64,000 nt of DNA from an uncultured Arenicella sp. (lineage in GTDB: Bacteria > Pseudomonadota > Gammaproteobacteria > Arenicellales > Arenicellaceae). The stretch is from assembly GCA_938048185.1 (NCBI GenBank), contig CALIVT010000029.1, positions 1 to 64,000 of the forward strand. The letters are read 5' to 3'. The position numbers and the translations under genes were made by a program. Below are positions 26,684-39,034 of this stretch, in pieces; position 1 is the stretch's first letter; each line of letters opens with the position of its first letter. The notes beneath the pieces were generated by a model that did not search any database, was not told where the DNA came from, and saw only the letters and a list, made by a program, of their open reading frames with translations.

Positions 26684-26881
26684 ATGCCTAAAATTAAAAG
26701 TAATAGTGGCGCTGCTAAGCGCTTTAAAAAAACGGGTAGCGGTAAGTTCAAACGCTCTCAATCTCACTTGCGTCATATTTTGACCAAGAAATCGACTAAA
26801 CGTAAACGTCATTTACGTCATCAGACCACTGCGTGTGCTGCCGATGCGAAACTGATTCAACGTATGTTGCCATATTCATAA
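26684..26881 (+). CDS. rpmI: 50S ribosomal protein L35
   Basis: A 65-residue highly basic protein with the family outline: [43 protein letters not shown] and the C-terminal [15 protein letters not shown] precedes the ATG. It is followed after 13 bp by rplT, the usual pair. Confidence 0.97.
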   Translation: MPKIKSNSGAAKRFKKTGSGKFKRSQSHLRHILTKKSTKRKRHLRHQTTACAADAKLIQRMLPYS

Positions 26882-26894
26882 GGAGATTTGAGAA

Positions 26895-27254
26895 ATGCCT
26901 AGAGTAAAACGCGGCGTAACTGCCCGAGCAAAACACAAAAAAGTCATCAGCCAAGCTAAAGGCTACCGTGGACGTAATAAAAACGTCTTTCGTGTTGCCA
27001 AGCAAGCTGTCACCCGCGCAGGTCAATACGAGTATCGTGACCGTCGTCAACGCAAGCGTCAGTTCCGTCGTTTGTGGATTACACGTATTTCTGCTGCTGC
27101 AAAATTGAACGGCATCAACTATAGCCGATTCATTAACGGTTTGATGAAAGCTGAAATCGAGTTAGATCGTAAAGTGCTTGCAGACATTGCAGTACATGAT
27201 CCTGCGGCGTTTAGCCAGCTAGCTGAAAAAGCGAAAACTGCCTTAGCAGCCTAA
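26895..27254 (+). CDS. rplT: 50S ribosomal protein L20
   Basis: A 119-residue basic protein with the standard start [34 protein letters not shown], the [16 protein letters not shown] helix that contacts 23S rRNA, and [28 protein letters not shown] precedes the ATG. L20 is both an early assembly protein and, in many bacteria, the autogenous repressor of its own operon. Confidence 0.98.
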   Translation: MPRVKRGVTARAKHKKVISQAKGYRGRNKNVFRVAKQAVTRAGQYEYRDRRQRKRQFRRLWITRISAAAKLNGINYSRFINGLMKAEIELDRKVLADIAVHDPAAFSQLAEKAKTALAA

Positions 27255-27302
27255 GCTAACCTAGCGACTAGCAGCCTCTGATTTCAGAGCCAGCATTACG
27301 AG

Positions 27303-27330
27303 AGAGGAAGGCCAGCGGTCTTCCTCTTTT
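27303..27330 (+). terminator. Terminator or attenuator between rplT and pheS
   Basis: AGAGGAAGGCC (27303-27313) pairs with GGTCTTCCTCT (27317-27327, one G-U) and runs into T4. In E. coli pheST is controlled by attenuation at this place through the Phe-rich pheM leader peptide; I found no Phe-rich leader frame here, so plain partial termination is equally likely. Confidence 0.75.
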
Positions 27331-27424
27331 GCTATCTAGCTTATACAGATATGGTTAGCGTCTTTCAGGCATAGGGTCTGCAGGCCGATGACCACCCACT
27401 AAACGCTGTTAGCGACCACACTAA

Positions 27425-30915
<3,491 letters not shown>

Positions 30916-30986
30916 GTTATGGAACATGGTCGGCGGATTAATATGATCGTTCTCGTGCTTTGCTCGCAGTAGCTTGGAGAGTTGAA

Positions 30987-31298
30987 ATGGCAATTACTAA
31001 AGCAGAACTAGCAGTTTCTTTGCATGAAGAGCTGGGGTTAAATAAGCGAGAGTCGAAAGAATTCGTAGAACAGTTCTTCGAGACAATCAAGGGGTCACTA
31101 GAAGACGGCAGCTCAGTAAAGTTGTCTGGTTTTGGTAACTTTGGCTTGCGCGATAAACCGGCGAGACCGGGTCGTAATCCCAAGACAGGTGAGGAAATAC
31201 CCATCTCGGCGCGTAGAGTGGTGACGTTTAAAGCGAGTCAGAAGCTCAAAGAAGCGATTGAAGCTAATGCTTTAGCTCTTAAGCGACTGTTTAGCTAA
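30987..31298 (+). CDS. ihfA: Integration host factor alpha subunit
   Basis: A 103-residue DNA-bending protein of the HU/IHF family, starting [10 protein letters not shown]. The beta-arm with [20 protein letters not shown] carries the Pro that intercalates at IHF sites, and [20 protein letters not shown] is diagnostic of the alpha subunit. GGAGAG precedes the chosen ATG; the open frame to 30960 has no support. Its place after pheT is the conserved gammaproteobacterial arrangement. IHF also assists sigma-54 promoters such as those at 32.7 and 33.0 kb. Confidence 0.97.
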   Translation: MAITKAELAVSLHEELGLNKRESKEFVEQFFETIKGSLEDGSSVKLSGFGNFGLRDKPARPGRNPKTGEEIPISARRVVTFKASQKLKEAIEANALALKRLFS

Positions 31299-31459
31299 TT
31301 AGACTAAAGTCAGGAAATATAAAGAAATATTAAGGCAAAACACGCCTCAAAAGGTACTTTTCGCTATACGTGATAGTCGGCAAGCTGATAAACTCGATAA
31401 ATAAGAACAACACTGCACGCTAGCGCTGCTAAGAGAATTAACAGGACCGACGAAATACA

Positions 31460-31828
31460 ATGCTTGATCAAGGGGACAACGCAACTCTACCGCCAATACC
31501 GAGCAAACGATACTTTACTATTGGCGAAGTAAGTGAGTTGTGCATGGTTAAGCCGCATGTGTTGCGCTACTGGGAGCAGGAATTTTCTCAGCTAAACCCC
31601 GTTAAGCGTCGTGGTAACCGACGTTATTATCAACGCCACGAAGTGCAACTTATTCGTCGCATTCGTAGCTTGTTGTACATTGAAGGTTTCACCATCAGCG
31701 GTGCAAAAAACCAAATAGAGATGGAAGCAGGCGGTCAAGCGCTGCCAACGACTCAAGTTAAGCGAAAAGTGGTGGCTGAACTGATATCTGAGATCGACGA
31801 AGTGGTCGCGATACTTTCTGACGTTTAA
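31460..31828 (+). CDS. MerR-family transcriptional regulator
   Basis: A 122-residue protein with the MerR winged helix: YFTIGEVSELCMVKPHVLRY, WEQEFSQLNPVKRRGNRRYY, and RHEVQLIRRIRSLLYIEGFT. The C-terminal part is a short dimerisation helix without metal-binding cysteines of the MerR/CueR type. A MerR gene of this kind follows ihfA in very many gammaproteobacteria, often before a tRNA-Pro, which is absent here. Target unknown. The start is uncertain by a few codons because the ribosome binding site is weak. Confidence 0.93.
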   Translation: MLDQGDNATLPPIPSKRYFTIGEVSELCMVKPHVLRYWEQEFSQLNPVKRRGNRRYYQRHEVQLIRRIRSLLYIEGFTISGAKNQIEMEAGGQALPTTQVKRKVVAELISEIDEVVAILSDV

Positions 31829-31910
31829 GCTAGGCGCCTATCTAGATGTCTATCAGACGCTAGGCGATTCTTACTTAGGAATGCTAGTGAATTAAATTTG
31901 AACAGACATA

Positions 31911-31945
31911 AAAAAGGGCTACTCGAATTTGAGTAGCCCTTTTTT
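31911..31945. terminator. Bidirectional intrinsic terminator
   Basis: AAAAAGGGCTACTC pairs perfectly with GAGTAGCCCTTTTT around a six-base loop. It ends the ihfA-merR unit (+) and the convergent porin gene (-). Confidence 0.92.
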
Positions 31946-31963
31946 CCGATCAAGTTCTAGTGA

Positions 31964-32638
31964 TTAGAATTCTTTCGAAATAGTAAATACGATACGGTCG
32001 TCTGCTATATCGGTACCGAACAGTGAATCCGCTTCATCGCTTGTACCCCAATATGTCACGTCCCAACCGATGTCTGATTTTCCGCCGAAGCTACCTGACA
32101 CGCCAGCTGAGTAGTAGTCGTAGTCGTCGTCGTCACCGCTTACATCATAGTTTCCGTACGCTACCGCGAGTGATACTGCTTCAAAATCGTATCCGTAGCT
32201 GACTTCAAATTGATCACCTAACTCATCGCCAACCGAGTAATTGAAACCAAAGCCTGCATAGCTAACACCAGCATAAAATTCAGTGAAATCTAAATCGCTT
32301 GAATCGGATGCGCCGTGATAAGAATAGCGAATAATGCCGAAGTCTAGACCAACACCGTTGCCGAGTTCAGTTCCCCAGCCGCCGTAAATATCCAGCTCGA
32401 GGCTCTCGTTGCCGCCAAAATTAACGTTTGAACCCCACACGCCAGCGTAGAAACCTGAATCGTCAGCGAAGTCGAAACCACCTTGCAAGGCAGGGCTTTC
32501 GTCTGTGTTTTGTGAGACACCACGCCATACATAGTCTGTGGTCAGCGCAACATTTGCAGTTATTTCCGCTTGGGCAGCTGGGGCCATCATCGCAGCTAGC
32601 AACAGTGACGCTGAGGTAAGTTTTAGTGAGTTTTTCAT
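31964..32638 (-). CDS. TorF-family putative outer-membrane porin
   Basis: A 224-residue exported protein. A signal peptide (MKNSLKLTSASLLLAAMM, cleavage after AQA) is followed by alternating strands typical of a small beta-barrel: ITANVALTTDYVWRGVSQN, the Asp-rich loops, DIYGGWGTELGNGVGLDFG, FEVSYGYDFEAVSLAVAYG and the terminal Phe (FTISKEF). The wording matches the family annotated as TorF/TIGR02001. I chose the ATG at 32638 because AGAGAGGAC lies just upstream and the signal peptide starts there; the frame continues to 32725 but covers the promoter. A sigma-54 promoter lies 79 bp upstream, and an NtrC-like site is shared with glnK-amtB, so expression is probably nitrogen-regulated. Confidence 0.9.
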   Translation of the reverse strand: MKNSLKLTSASLLLAAMMAPAAQAEITANVALTTDYVWRGVSQNTDESPALQGGFDFADDSGFYAGVWGSNVNFGGNESLELDIYGGWGTELGNGVGLDFGIIRYSYHGASDSSDLDFTEFYAGVSYAGFGFNYSVGDELGDQFEVSYGYDFEAVSLAVAYGNYDVSGDDDDYDYYSAGVSGSFGGKSDIGWDVTYWGTSDEADSLFGTDIADDRIVFTISKEF

Positions 32639-32716
32639 ATTTGTCCTCTCTTTCTTTATTGTATAAGAAAAATATTGTTGATCATTAATGTCGTTGGAGT
32701 CTGACAGCTTCTTCAA

Positions 32717-32732
32717 AGCAAGCACTATGCCA
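32717..32732 (-). promoter_or_regulatory. Sigma-54 promoter for the TorF-type porin gene
   Basis: On the minus strand the sequence reads TTGGCATAGTGCTTGCT; the core TGGCAT-N5-TTGCT has the invariant GG and GC at -24/-12 with correct spacing. It is one base different from the opposing promoter at 33006-33021. The predicted transcript start lies near 32705, about 67 bases before the ATG. Confidence 0.85.
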
Positions 32733-32817
32733 ACTTTTTTGTTTTAAGTGGGAAAAGAACTGTTAACTTTTTAATTCTCGAATATCGATAGTTCGATTGG
32801 AATCTTTTAGTAAACAT

Positions 32818-32823
32818 TGCACC
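32818..32823. promoter_or_regulatory. Possible NtrC half-site
   Basis: TGCACC matches one arm of the NtrC consensus; the second arm (TAGGCG) is poor. Its centre is about 66 bp, close to six helical turns, from the better site at 32884-32900, as expected for paired enhancer sites. Confidence 0.4.
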
Positions 32824-32883
32824 ACTCATAGGCGCGGAACCTCGTCCAGCCGACAGAGTGCGAGCGACGGGGCAGGTCCTGCG

Positions 32884-32900
32884 TGCACCATTATAGTGCA
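32884..32900. promoter_or_regulatory. NtrC-like enhancer site shared by divergent promoters
   Basis: TGCACC-ATTAT-AGTGCA is an almost perfect match to the NtrC palindrome TGCACC-N5-GGTGCA. It lies between the leftward sigma-54 promoter (about 155 bp away) and the rightward one (about 110 bp away), normal enhancer distances. Confidence 0.8.
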
Positions 32901-33005
32901 TCCAGGATGGTTTATGCTCGAATTTGGAGCGTCAATTTAAGATGAGTTTTCCTTCATGCGCGTGCGATAGGAGAAGGGCGGTATCCGGTGAGGTGCTGGG
33001 AAAGT

Positions 33006-33021
33006 TGGCATGGTGCTTGCT
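33006..33021 (+). promoter_or_regulatory. Sigma-54 promoter for glnK-amtB
   Basis: TTGGCATGGTGCTTGCT (from 33005) contains TGGCAT-N5-TTGCT with the exact -24/-12 spacing. Its downstream edge lies about 170 bp before the glnK ATG. No protein gene is credible between it and glnK. Confidence 0.87.
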
Positions 33022-33183
33022 TAGTCCACGTCAGAAGCCTCTGTGTGGTAACACCGCGGTCGCTGAGTCGAAAGTATGCCTGCGTCTTTGCATTCAGGCG
33101 CAGCTCGTTGCGTTTTAATAAGCTTACTTCGATTGCATGACGAATTCAAAAAAACACTAAACAACATTTAACAATAAGGGTGA

Positions 33184-33528
<345 letters not shown>

Positions 33529-33635
33529 AGTCACCCCCCGCATTAGGCACAACGATTTAATGTTAGCGCACGGTTCACTGTTAACTGGCGGCGCTTGAAT
33601 AACAGAACTCATAAATTTTTCAGAGAGACAACATC

Positions 33636-34871
33636 ATGGAAAACACTATTTTCGAACACGGGTATGCGATAGATACCTTTTATTTTTTGGTCTGCGGAGC
33701 GTTGGTCATGTGGATGGCCGCCGGTTTTGCAATGTTAGAAGCGGGTTTAGTACGCTCAAAAAACACCACCGAAATTTTAACCAAAAATGTCGCTCTTTAC
33801 GCGATATCCTGCACCATGTTCATGCTTTGCGGCTACTCGATTATGTACCCAGACCTGGGGAACGCGTTCTTGAGTGGCATTACTGGTGATGGCGTTGCCG
33901 GAGCGGAAGAGCCAGCGACGTATGCTCCGTCTGCTGATTTCTTTTTCCAAGTAGTATTCGTTGCTACGGCGATGTCAATTGTCTCTGGTGCCGTGGCTGA
34001 GCGCATGAAGCTTTGGGCATTTTTAGCGTTTGCTCTAGTAATGACGTCGGTTATCTATCCAATGGAAGGACATTGGACGTGGGGCGGAGGTTCGGTATTT
34101 GGCCTCTATACACTAGGTGATTTGGGTTGGTCTGACTTTGCGGGTTCTGGAATCGTGCACATGGCAGGCGCCGCAGCGGCACTGTCAGGTGTCTTGTTAC
34201 TTGGGGCTCGTACTGGTAAATACACGGCGGATGGCAAGCCAAAAGCGATTCCAGGCGCAAACCTACCATTAGCGACATTGGGTACCTTTATTCTATGGAT
34301 GGGTTGGTTCGGCTTTAATGGCGGTTCAGTACTTGCAACGTCATCGGTGGAAAACGCAAATGCGGTCGCGGTAGTCTTTATGAACACCAATGCGGCAGCG
34401 GCAGGTGGCTTGATCGCCGCACTTCTTTTAGCACGCGCTTTATTTGGTAAGGCAGACTTAACCATGGCCTTGAACGGTGCGCTAGCAGGCTTGGTCGCAA
34501 TTACCGCCGAACCGTCTACCCCGACTCCTGCATTAGCTACCTTGTTCGGAGCCGCCGGTGGTGTGTTGGTTGTATTTTCGATTATCACTTTGGATAAACT
34601 GAAAATTGATGATCCAGTTGGCGCTATATCAGTGCACGGCGTTGTTGGCTTGCTCGGGTTGTTGTTAGTGCCACTCACCAACGATGCCTCTAGTTTTTCA
34701 GGCCAGTTAATTGGCGCGGCAACGATTTTTATCTGGGTGTTCGTAACCAGCGGCATCACTTGGTATGTGTTGAAGCTAATCATTGGCTTACGTGTTTCAC
34801 CAGAAGAAGAGTTCGAAGGTGTAGACATGTCTGAGTGCGGCCTAGAGGCTTACCCAGAGTTTACTAACTAG
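33636..34871 (+). CDS. amtB: Ammonium transporter
   Basis: A 411-residue Amt protein with eleven TM helices. Recognisable are VMWMAAGFAMLEAGLVRSKN, the central YPMEGHWTWGGG segment with the gating Trp, FAGSGIVHMAGAAAALSG with the first pore His, FILWMGWFGFNGGS and DPVGAISVHGVVGLLG with the second pore His, and the cytoplasmic tail SPEEEFEGVDMSECGLEAYPE that GlnK grips. There is no long N-terminal signal sequence. It follows glnK by 107 bp and ends at a strong terminator. Confidence 0.97.
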   Translation: MENTIFEHGYAIDTFYFLVCGALVMWMAAGFAMLEAGLVRSKNTTEILTKNVALYAISCTMFMLCGYSIMYPDLGNAFLSGITGDGVAGAEEPATYAPSADFFFQVVFVATAMSIVSGAVAERMKLWAFLAFALVMTSVIYPMEGHWTWGGGSVFGLYTLGDLGWSDFAGSGIVHMAGAAAALSGVLLLGARTGKYTADGKPKAIPGANLPLATLGTFILWMGWFGFNGGSVLATSSVENANAVAVVFMNTNAAAAGGLIAALLLARALFGKADLTMALNGALAGLVAITAEPSTPTPALATLFGAAGGVLVVFSIITLDKLKIDDPVGAISVHGVVGLLGLLLVPLTNDASSFSGQLIGAATIFIWVFVTSGITWYVLKLIIGLRVSPEEEFEGVDMSECGLEAYPEFTN

Positions 34872-34917
34872 ATTTTTAAAAGTAGCACCCACTATAGTAA
34901 GTGGTCTCCTCCTAGTT

Positions 34918-34947
34918 GGAGCGGTTCGAAAGAACCGCTCCTTTTTT
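34918..34947 (+). terminator. Intrinsic terminator after amtB
   Basis: GGAGCGGTTC-GAAA-GAACCGCTCC followed by T6: a perfect 10-bp stem with a GNRA tetraloop. Confidence 0.95.
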
Positions 34948-34963
34948 ATGTACAGGATGTACG

Positions 34964-35344
34964 GTATGACGCGGGTGCATGGATGCACAGGAGCGGCGAT
35001 CTAAGCCCAATGACCAATGCTATTATTTGCCACTCTCTCGCTCTAGTGACTTCCGCTATTACCCAATAGGACACCTTGTCCTTGGCGGTCGTATGACGCG
35101 GGCGCATGGATGCACAGGAGCGGCGATCTAAGCCCAACGGCCAACGCCATTATTTGCCACTCTCTCGCTCTAGTGAGCTCCGCTATTGCCCAATAGGACA
35201 CCTTGTCCTTGGCGGTCGTATGACGCGGGTGCATGGATGCACAGGAGCGGCGATCTAAGCCCAACGACCAGCGCCATTATTTGCCACTCTCTCGCTCTAG
35301 TGAGCTCCGCTATTGCCCAATAGGACATCGTGTGCTTGGCGGTC
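34964..35344. repeat. Three tandem copies of a 127-bp repeat
   Basis: Copies start at 34964, 35091 and 35218 (exact period 127) and differ at few positions. Each contains a small palindrome, GTGCAT-GG-ATGCAC (GCGCAT in the second), and near its end GGACA-CCT-TGTCC, which is degenerate in the third copy. The period is not a multiple of three, and the apparent reading frames on the minus strand merely repeat the same peptide (GLDRRSCASM-like), so I regard the repeat as non-coding. The copies begin 17 bp after the amtB terminator. Function unknown. Confidence 0.93.
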
Positions 35345-35491
35345 GTATATCATGGTAAGAACGTTCGGAAGGATACGTCGCTCATAAACTTGCCTCTAAG
35401 TTCATCTCGCCCCAAGTGCCGAGCATTTTATTTTAAAAGAACATAGATTTAAGTTATGATATTACGAAATCCATTCATCTAATGAATATGT

Positions 35492-36463
35492 ATGAACCTG
35501 TCTAATATCGATCTAAACCTACTGGTCTACTTCAGTGTGCTACTACGTGAGGGTAATGTTACCAAAGCGGCCGAACATCTAGGTTTAAGTCAGCCAGCAA
35601 TGAGTAATGGGTTACGCCGTTTGCGCAAGGTATTCAATGACCCCTTATTAGTTCGTACCAGTAATGGCATGATGCCGACGGATAAAGCAAAAGAGCTGCA
35701 ACCCTTAGTACAAAATGTGTTGTCGCAAATCGAGTTATTCGTGCAGCCGACGATCGAGTTCGACCCAACCAACAGCAAGCGCTTGTTTCGTGTTATGGCG
35801 AGTGACTACGCCGAGACTACTTTGTTGCCACGCGTTCGTATGCGTATGGCTAAAGAAGCGCCGGATACGGCACTCGATATATTGACGCCCAGTGACGTCA
35901 CCTTTCAGGATATTGAGCTTGGCAATGTGGATCTGGTGATAAACCGTTTCGATCAGTTACCGCAATCCTTGCACTTGTCGGTATTGTGGTCAGACGATTT
36001 CTCGTGTGTCATGCGCCAAGACAATCCTATGCGCGAAAATTTTGATTTTGACAAATATTTGAAAGCCAGCCACGTCTGGGTCAACAAAACCGGCATGGGT
36101 GTTGCTACCGGTGTGAACCCGGACGATATTCAAAAATTGGGCTGGGTTGACATCGCCTTGGATGATTTAGGCAAGCGACGCAAAATCTCAGTGTTTACAC
36201 GCCACTATATTTCGGCGATTCAGTTAACCCAGCAACAAGATTTGATCGCAACCGTCGCAACGCGTTCTACGCACTTAGTGAACCACTTCGATAACTTGGC
36301 GATTTTGCCGGCGCCATTCCATATTCCTAATATCGAGCTACATATGGTTTGGAGCCCCTTATTGCACCATAATATTGCACATAAGTGGTTCCGTAATGTG
36401 ATTCGCGAAGTGGCTCAAGAAATTCAAGCCGAGGAAGCTGCGCAAAAAGCCGCGAATAAGTGA
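35492..36463 (+). CDS. LysR-family transcriptional regulator
   Basis: A 323-residue regulator. The N-terminal winged helix reads LSNIDLNLLVYFSVLLREGN, VTKAAEHLGLSQPAMSNGLR and RLRKVFNDPLLVRTSNGM, of the NodD/LeuO-like subgroup (PALIV-type start, DLNLL). Residues about 90-300 are the two-lobed effector-binding domain (ASDYAETTLLPRV, DLVINRF). There is a C-terminal Glu/Ala-rich tail. The gene stands alone between the tandem repeats and comM, both on the same strand; LysR regulators often control adjacent genes, but no divergent target exists here. Confidence 0.93.
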   Translation: MNLSNIDLNLLVYFSVLLREGNVTKAAEHLGLSQPAMSNGLRRLRKVFNDPLLVRTSNGMMPTDKAKELQPLVQNVLSQIELFVQPTIEFDPTNSKRLFRVMASDYAETTLLPRVRMRMAKEAPDTALDILTPSDVTFQDIELGNVDLVINRFDQLPQSLHLSVLWSDDFSCVMRQDNPMRENFDFDKYLKASHVWVNKTGMGVATGVNPDDIQKLGWVDIALDDLGKRRKISVFTRHYISAIQLTQQQDLIATVATRSTHLVNHFDNLAILPAPFHIPNIELHMVWSPLLHHNIAHKWFRNVIREVAQEIQAEEAAQKAANK

Positions 36464-36472
36464 TATAGTTGC

Positions 36473-36514
36473 CCCTCGGCAAGGAGCCGAGGGTAAAGAA
36501 CCAAAGCCGAGGGC
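36473..36514 (+). promoter_or_regulatory. Alternative hairpins in the comM leader
   Basis: CCCTCGGC (36473-36480) can pair with GCCGAGGG at 36486-36493 across AAGGA, or with a second identical GCCGAGGG at 36506-36513. No T-tract follows, so this is not a terminator. The two mutually exclusive partners just upstream of the AAGGAG of comM could modulate translation or mRNA stability. Confidence 0.35.
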
Positions 36515-36550
36515 AGAAGTCTAAGGTTTCGATTAACAAGGAGTTAGTTT

Positions 36551-38098
36551 ATGACCACCGTTATTACAGAATTTAAACAACCGGATAATATTCGATCGTT
36601 AGCGATGATTCGCACCCGAACGGTCGTGGGTGTTGCCGCCTTACCAGTGATGGTCGAAGTTCATTTAGCCAACGGCCTGCCTAGTTTCTCTACGGTAGGC
36701 TTGCCTGAGACTGCGGTTAAAGAGAGCAAAGATCGTGTACGTGGCGCGATTATCAATTCCGGTTTCGACTTTCCGGCAAAGCGTATCACGGTGAATTTAG
36801 CGCCTGCCGATTTGCCCAAGACCGGTGGCCGCTTCGATTTGCCGATTGCGATAGGGATACTCTTGGCGTCGGGTCAACTGCCTGAGGTAAATACTGACCG
36901 ATTTGAAATGGCTGGAGAGCTCGCTCTCGATGGGCGGCTGCGCAAAGTATCCGGTGTGTTACCGACCGCCTTAGCTTGCGCCTCCGCTGGCCGAGAGTTG
37001 ATAGTGCCACAGGGTAATGCGCTTGAGGCTAGCCTCGCCCAAGATTCGTTGGCCTGGCAGAGTGATCACCTGCTGAAAGTGTGCAAGCATTTAGCGGGTA
37101 AGGGCGAGATGCAGACCTGTAAAGCTCATTCTTTAAAATCAAGGCGCTCAATAAGTTACCCAGACCTGTCTGAGGTCAAAGGACAAACTCGCGCTAAACG
37201 GGCGTTAGAGATTGCCGCGACCGGAGGGCATAGTGTGCTGTTTATCGGCCCCCCGGGTACCGGCAAGAGCATGCTGGCGTCGCGTTTACCGGGCATACTA
37301 CCATCGCTTAGTGTGCAGGAATCACTGGAGACAGCGGCAATCCAGTCGGTTGCGCAGGGTGAGTTTGATGTGCAGTCTTGGCAGCAGCGGCCGTTCCGCA
37401 GCCCGCACCACTCAGCTTCTGCGGTCGCGTTAGTCGGCGGTGGTTCGCACCCACGACCTGGCGAGATATCGTTAGCCCATAACGGCATTTTATTTTTGGA
37501 CGAATTGACTGAGTTTTCACGTGCGGCATTAGAGCAGCTTAGAGAGCCGTTAGAAACCGGTAAAATCGACATCGCTCGTGCTAGTCAATCGGTACAGTAC
37601 CCCGCGCGTTTTCAACTAATAACCGCCTGTAATCCTTGTAAGTGCGGGTTTTATGGGGATGGTACGGCTCGCTGTCAATGCTCGCCTTTGAGTGTCGAGA
37701 GCTATCGAGCTAAATTGTCGGGGCCGATGCTTGACCGCATTGATATGCATCTGCATTTGCCCAGAGTAGACTTAAAAACACTGCAAAGCGATGACCCGGA
37801 TGCCGAAACATCTGCGGTTGTGAAACGAAGGGTATCTGATGCTCGAGATTTGCAACTTCGTTTACGCGGTAAGTTAAACAGTCGACTCAGTGGCAAGGAG
37901 CTAGAGACTCATTGCCATATGACCGAATCTTTGTTGGATTTTCTCGCCAGCGCGTGCGAGAAGCTAAACATGTCGGCGCGTGCTTATCATCGAGTGTTAA
38001 AGCTTTCACGGACCATCGCTGATCTTAATCAAGAGCCAGACGTGACTCGGGCGCATTTATTAGAAGCGATTAGTTACCGCAGTCTTGATCGACTATGA
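36551..38098 (+). CDS. comM: ComM/YifB-family Mg-chelatase-like AAA+ helicase
   Basis: A 515-residue protein. An N-terminal Lon-like domain (VEVHLANGLPSFSTVGLPET, KRITVNLAPADLPKTGGRFD) precedes the AAA+ core with Walker A GPPGTGKSMLASRLPG, Walker B ILFLDELTEF, the Cys-rich CNPCKCGFYGDGTARCQC insertion and sensor region MLDRIDMHLHLPRV. In transformable bacteria ComM is a branch-migration helicase extending integration of incoming DNA strands. The ATG at 36551 is supported by AAGGAG; it adds about 15 residues ahead of the usual family start. No other competence gene is nearby except the distant FimT-like pseudopilin. Confidence 0.95.
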   Translation: MTTVITEFKQPDNIRSLAMIRTRTVVGVAALPVMVEVHLANGLPSFSTVGLPETAVKESKDRVRGAIINSGFDFPAKRITVNLAPADLPKTGGRFDLPIAIGILLASGQLPEVNTDRFEMAGELALDGRLRKVSGVLPTALACASAGRELIVPQGNALEASLAQDSLAWQSDHLLKVCKHLAGKGEMQTCKAHSLKSRRSISYPDLSEVKGQTRAKRALEIAATGGHSVLFIGPPGTGKSMLASRLPGILPSLSVQESLETAAIQSVAQGEFDVQSWQQRPFRSPHHSASAVALVGGGSHPRPGEISLAHNGILFLDELTEFSRAALEQLREPLETGKIDIARASQSVQYPARFQLITACNPCKCGFYGDGTARCQCSPLSVESYRAKLSGPMLDRIDMHLHLPRVDLKTLQSDDPDAETSAVVKRRVSDARDLQLRLRGKLNSRLSGKELETHCHMTESLLDFLASACEKLNMSARAYHRVLKLSRTIADLNQEPDVTRAHLLEAISYRSLDRL

Positions 38099-38112
38099 TC
38101 GTGCGACTTCGA

Positions 38113-38376
38113 TCATTCATCATTGCTCGACCTCAAGGTTTTTATTAGGCTCGCGCCCAAGCCAGTGCGTTTCGCTTTTTGGAGCCAACCGTCACCCGCA
38201 CGTTCAAGAAATGCTTCTATCAAAGCTTTTAAGCCATCGTCGCTGCTCGCCTTATAAAGCTGCGTCATTCGATTACCTATATCAGAATCAGACAAGCGCA
38301 TTTTCGATTGCTGCTCTGTTGGTAGCTTGCGCTTGATCTCGAAAAAGAGGTTAACCATGGTTCTGTCGATATTCAT
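38113..38376 (-). CDS. Small protein of unknown family, paralogue of the 38678-39034 product
   Basis: An 87-residue charged, helical protein beginning MNIDRTMVNLFFEIKRKLP. It shares a continuous alignment of about 70 residues with the neighbouring gene product: NIDR-MV-LFFEIKR, EQ, DIG or DLG, LIE-F-ERAG and W--K, roughly 40-45% identical by eye. No signal peptide, membrane helix or catalytic motif is seen. It is convergent with comM (14 bp between stop codons). The existence of a paralogue strongly supports that this is a real gene. I do not recognise the family. Confidence 0.68.
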   Translation of the reverse strand: MNIDRTMVNLFFEIKRKLPTEQQSKMRLSDSDIGNRMTQLYKASSDDGLKALIEAFLERAGDGWLQKAKRTGLGASLIKTLRSSNDE

Positions 38377-38677
38377 AAGAACGAATTATTTATAAGAGCA
38401 AATTTGAATTTTCTCTTTTGCTGCATATTGCGATTCCGTGCGGTGCGACTCGCTTGTGTCTCGAGTTAGCCTAGCGTAACTCAGAATCGGGTGAGTCTTA
38501 TTGTTATCGAACATCGTCTTATTATTGAACATTGTAGCTGCATTGAGGTGGCAACCAGCGACGGGTAGAAAGCGCTTTGCTCTTCGCGTTAGAAACCATG
38601 TCAACGCATTATGCTGTGCCATGGTCGCGTCGGTATGTATCGAAAAATTTAGCCGTCGTTACCGGCTTCATTTGTTC

Positions 38678-39034
38678 TTATCTAGCGTCAGGCCGTGCTC
38701 GTTTTGTCTTGGGTTTTTGTTGATTTAGCACTTTTTGCTTTGGCCCTTTTTCTTTCAATACGTTTTTTTTGGGTTTAGTTTGCGTTGGTTCATTGAGACC
38801 AAAGCCCATGATAGGAAGAGCTGACTTGTCTAGCTTCTTAGCCCACTCAGGCCCCGCGCGTTCCATAAACTGTTCGATGAGCATGTTCAGCGATTCGTTT
38901 TGCGATTCCTGGTGTATGCCGACAAGCTTTGCGCCAAGGTCGTTCGCTGCTATTTTCATGTCTTCACGCTGCTCGTAAGGCATGTTGCGTTTTATTTCGA
39001 AGAAAAGGCTTACCATTTTTCGGTCAATATTCAC
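38678..39034 (-). CDS. Small protein of unknown family with basic C-terminal tail
   Basis: A 118-residue protein. Residues 1-70 match the paralogue at 38113-38376 (NIDRKMVSLFFEIKR, LIEQFMERAGPEWAKK); the remaining 45 residues form a Lys/Gln/Pro-rich basic tail (KPKTKRARPDAR end) that may bind nucleic acid or acidic partners. I prefer the GTG at 39034, which gives the same MNIDR start as the paralogue and has AGG eight bases upstream, over the GTG at 39043. The 301-bp spacer between the two paralogues (38377-38677) contains no convincing gene or terminator. Function unknown. Confidence 0.66.
   Translation of the reverse strand: MNIDRKMVSLFFEIKRNMPYEQREDMKIAANDLGAKLVGIHQESQNESLNMLIEQFMERAGPEWAKKLDKSALPIMGFGLNEPTQTKPKKNVLKEKGPKQKVLNQQKPKTKRARPDAR

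Noticed and set aside
32924-33118. A 64-codon open frame upstream of glnK
   Set aside because: It contains the sigma-54 promoter at 33006-33021 and has no ribosome binding site or recognisable features.
34946-35264. Two minus-strand open frames with almost identical peptides
   Set aside because: They are a by-product of the 127-bp tandem repeat, whose period is not divisible by three.
34964-35344. Possible CRISPR array
   Set aside because: Units are 127 bp, contiguous and without unique spacers; no cas gene is present.
38386-38622. A 78-codon minus-strand frame between the two paralogous small genes
   Set aside because: It has no ribosome binding site, is compositionally unlike its neighbours and has no similarity to the paralogues.
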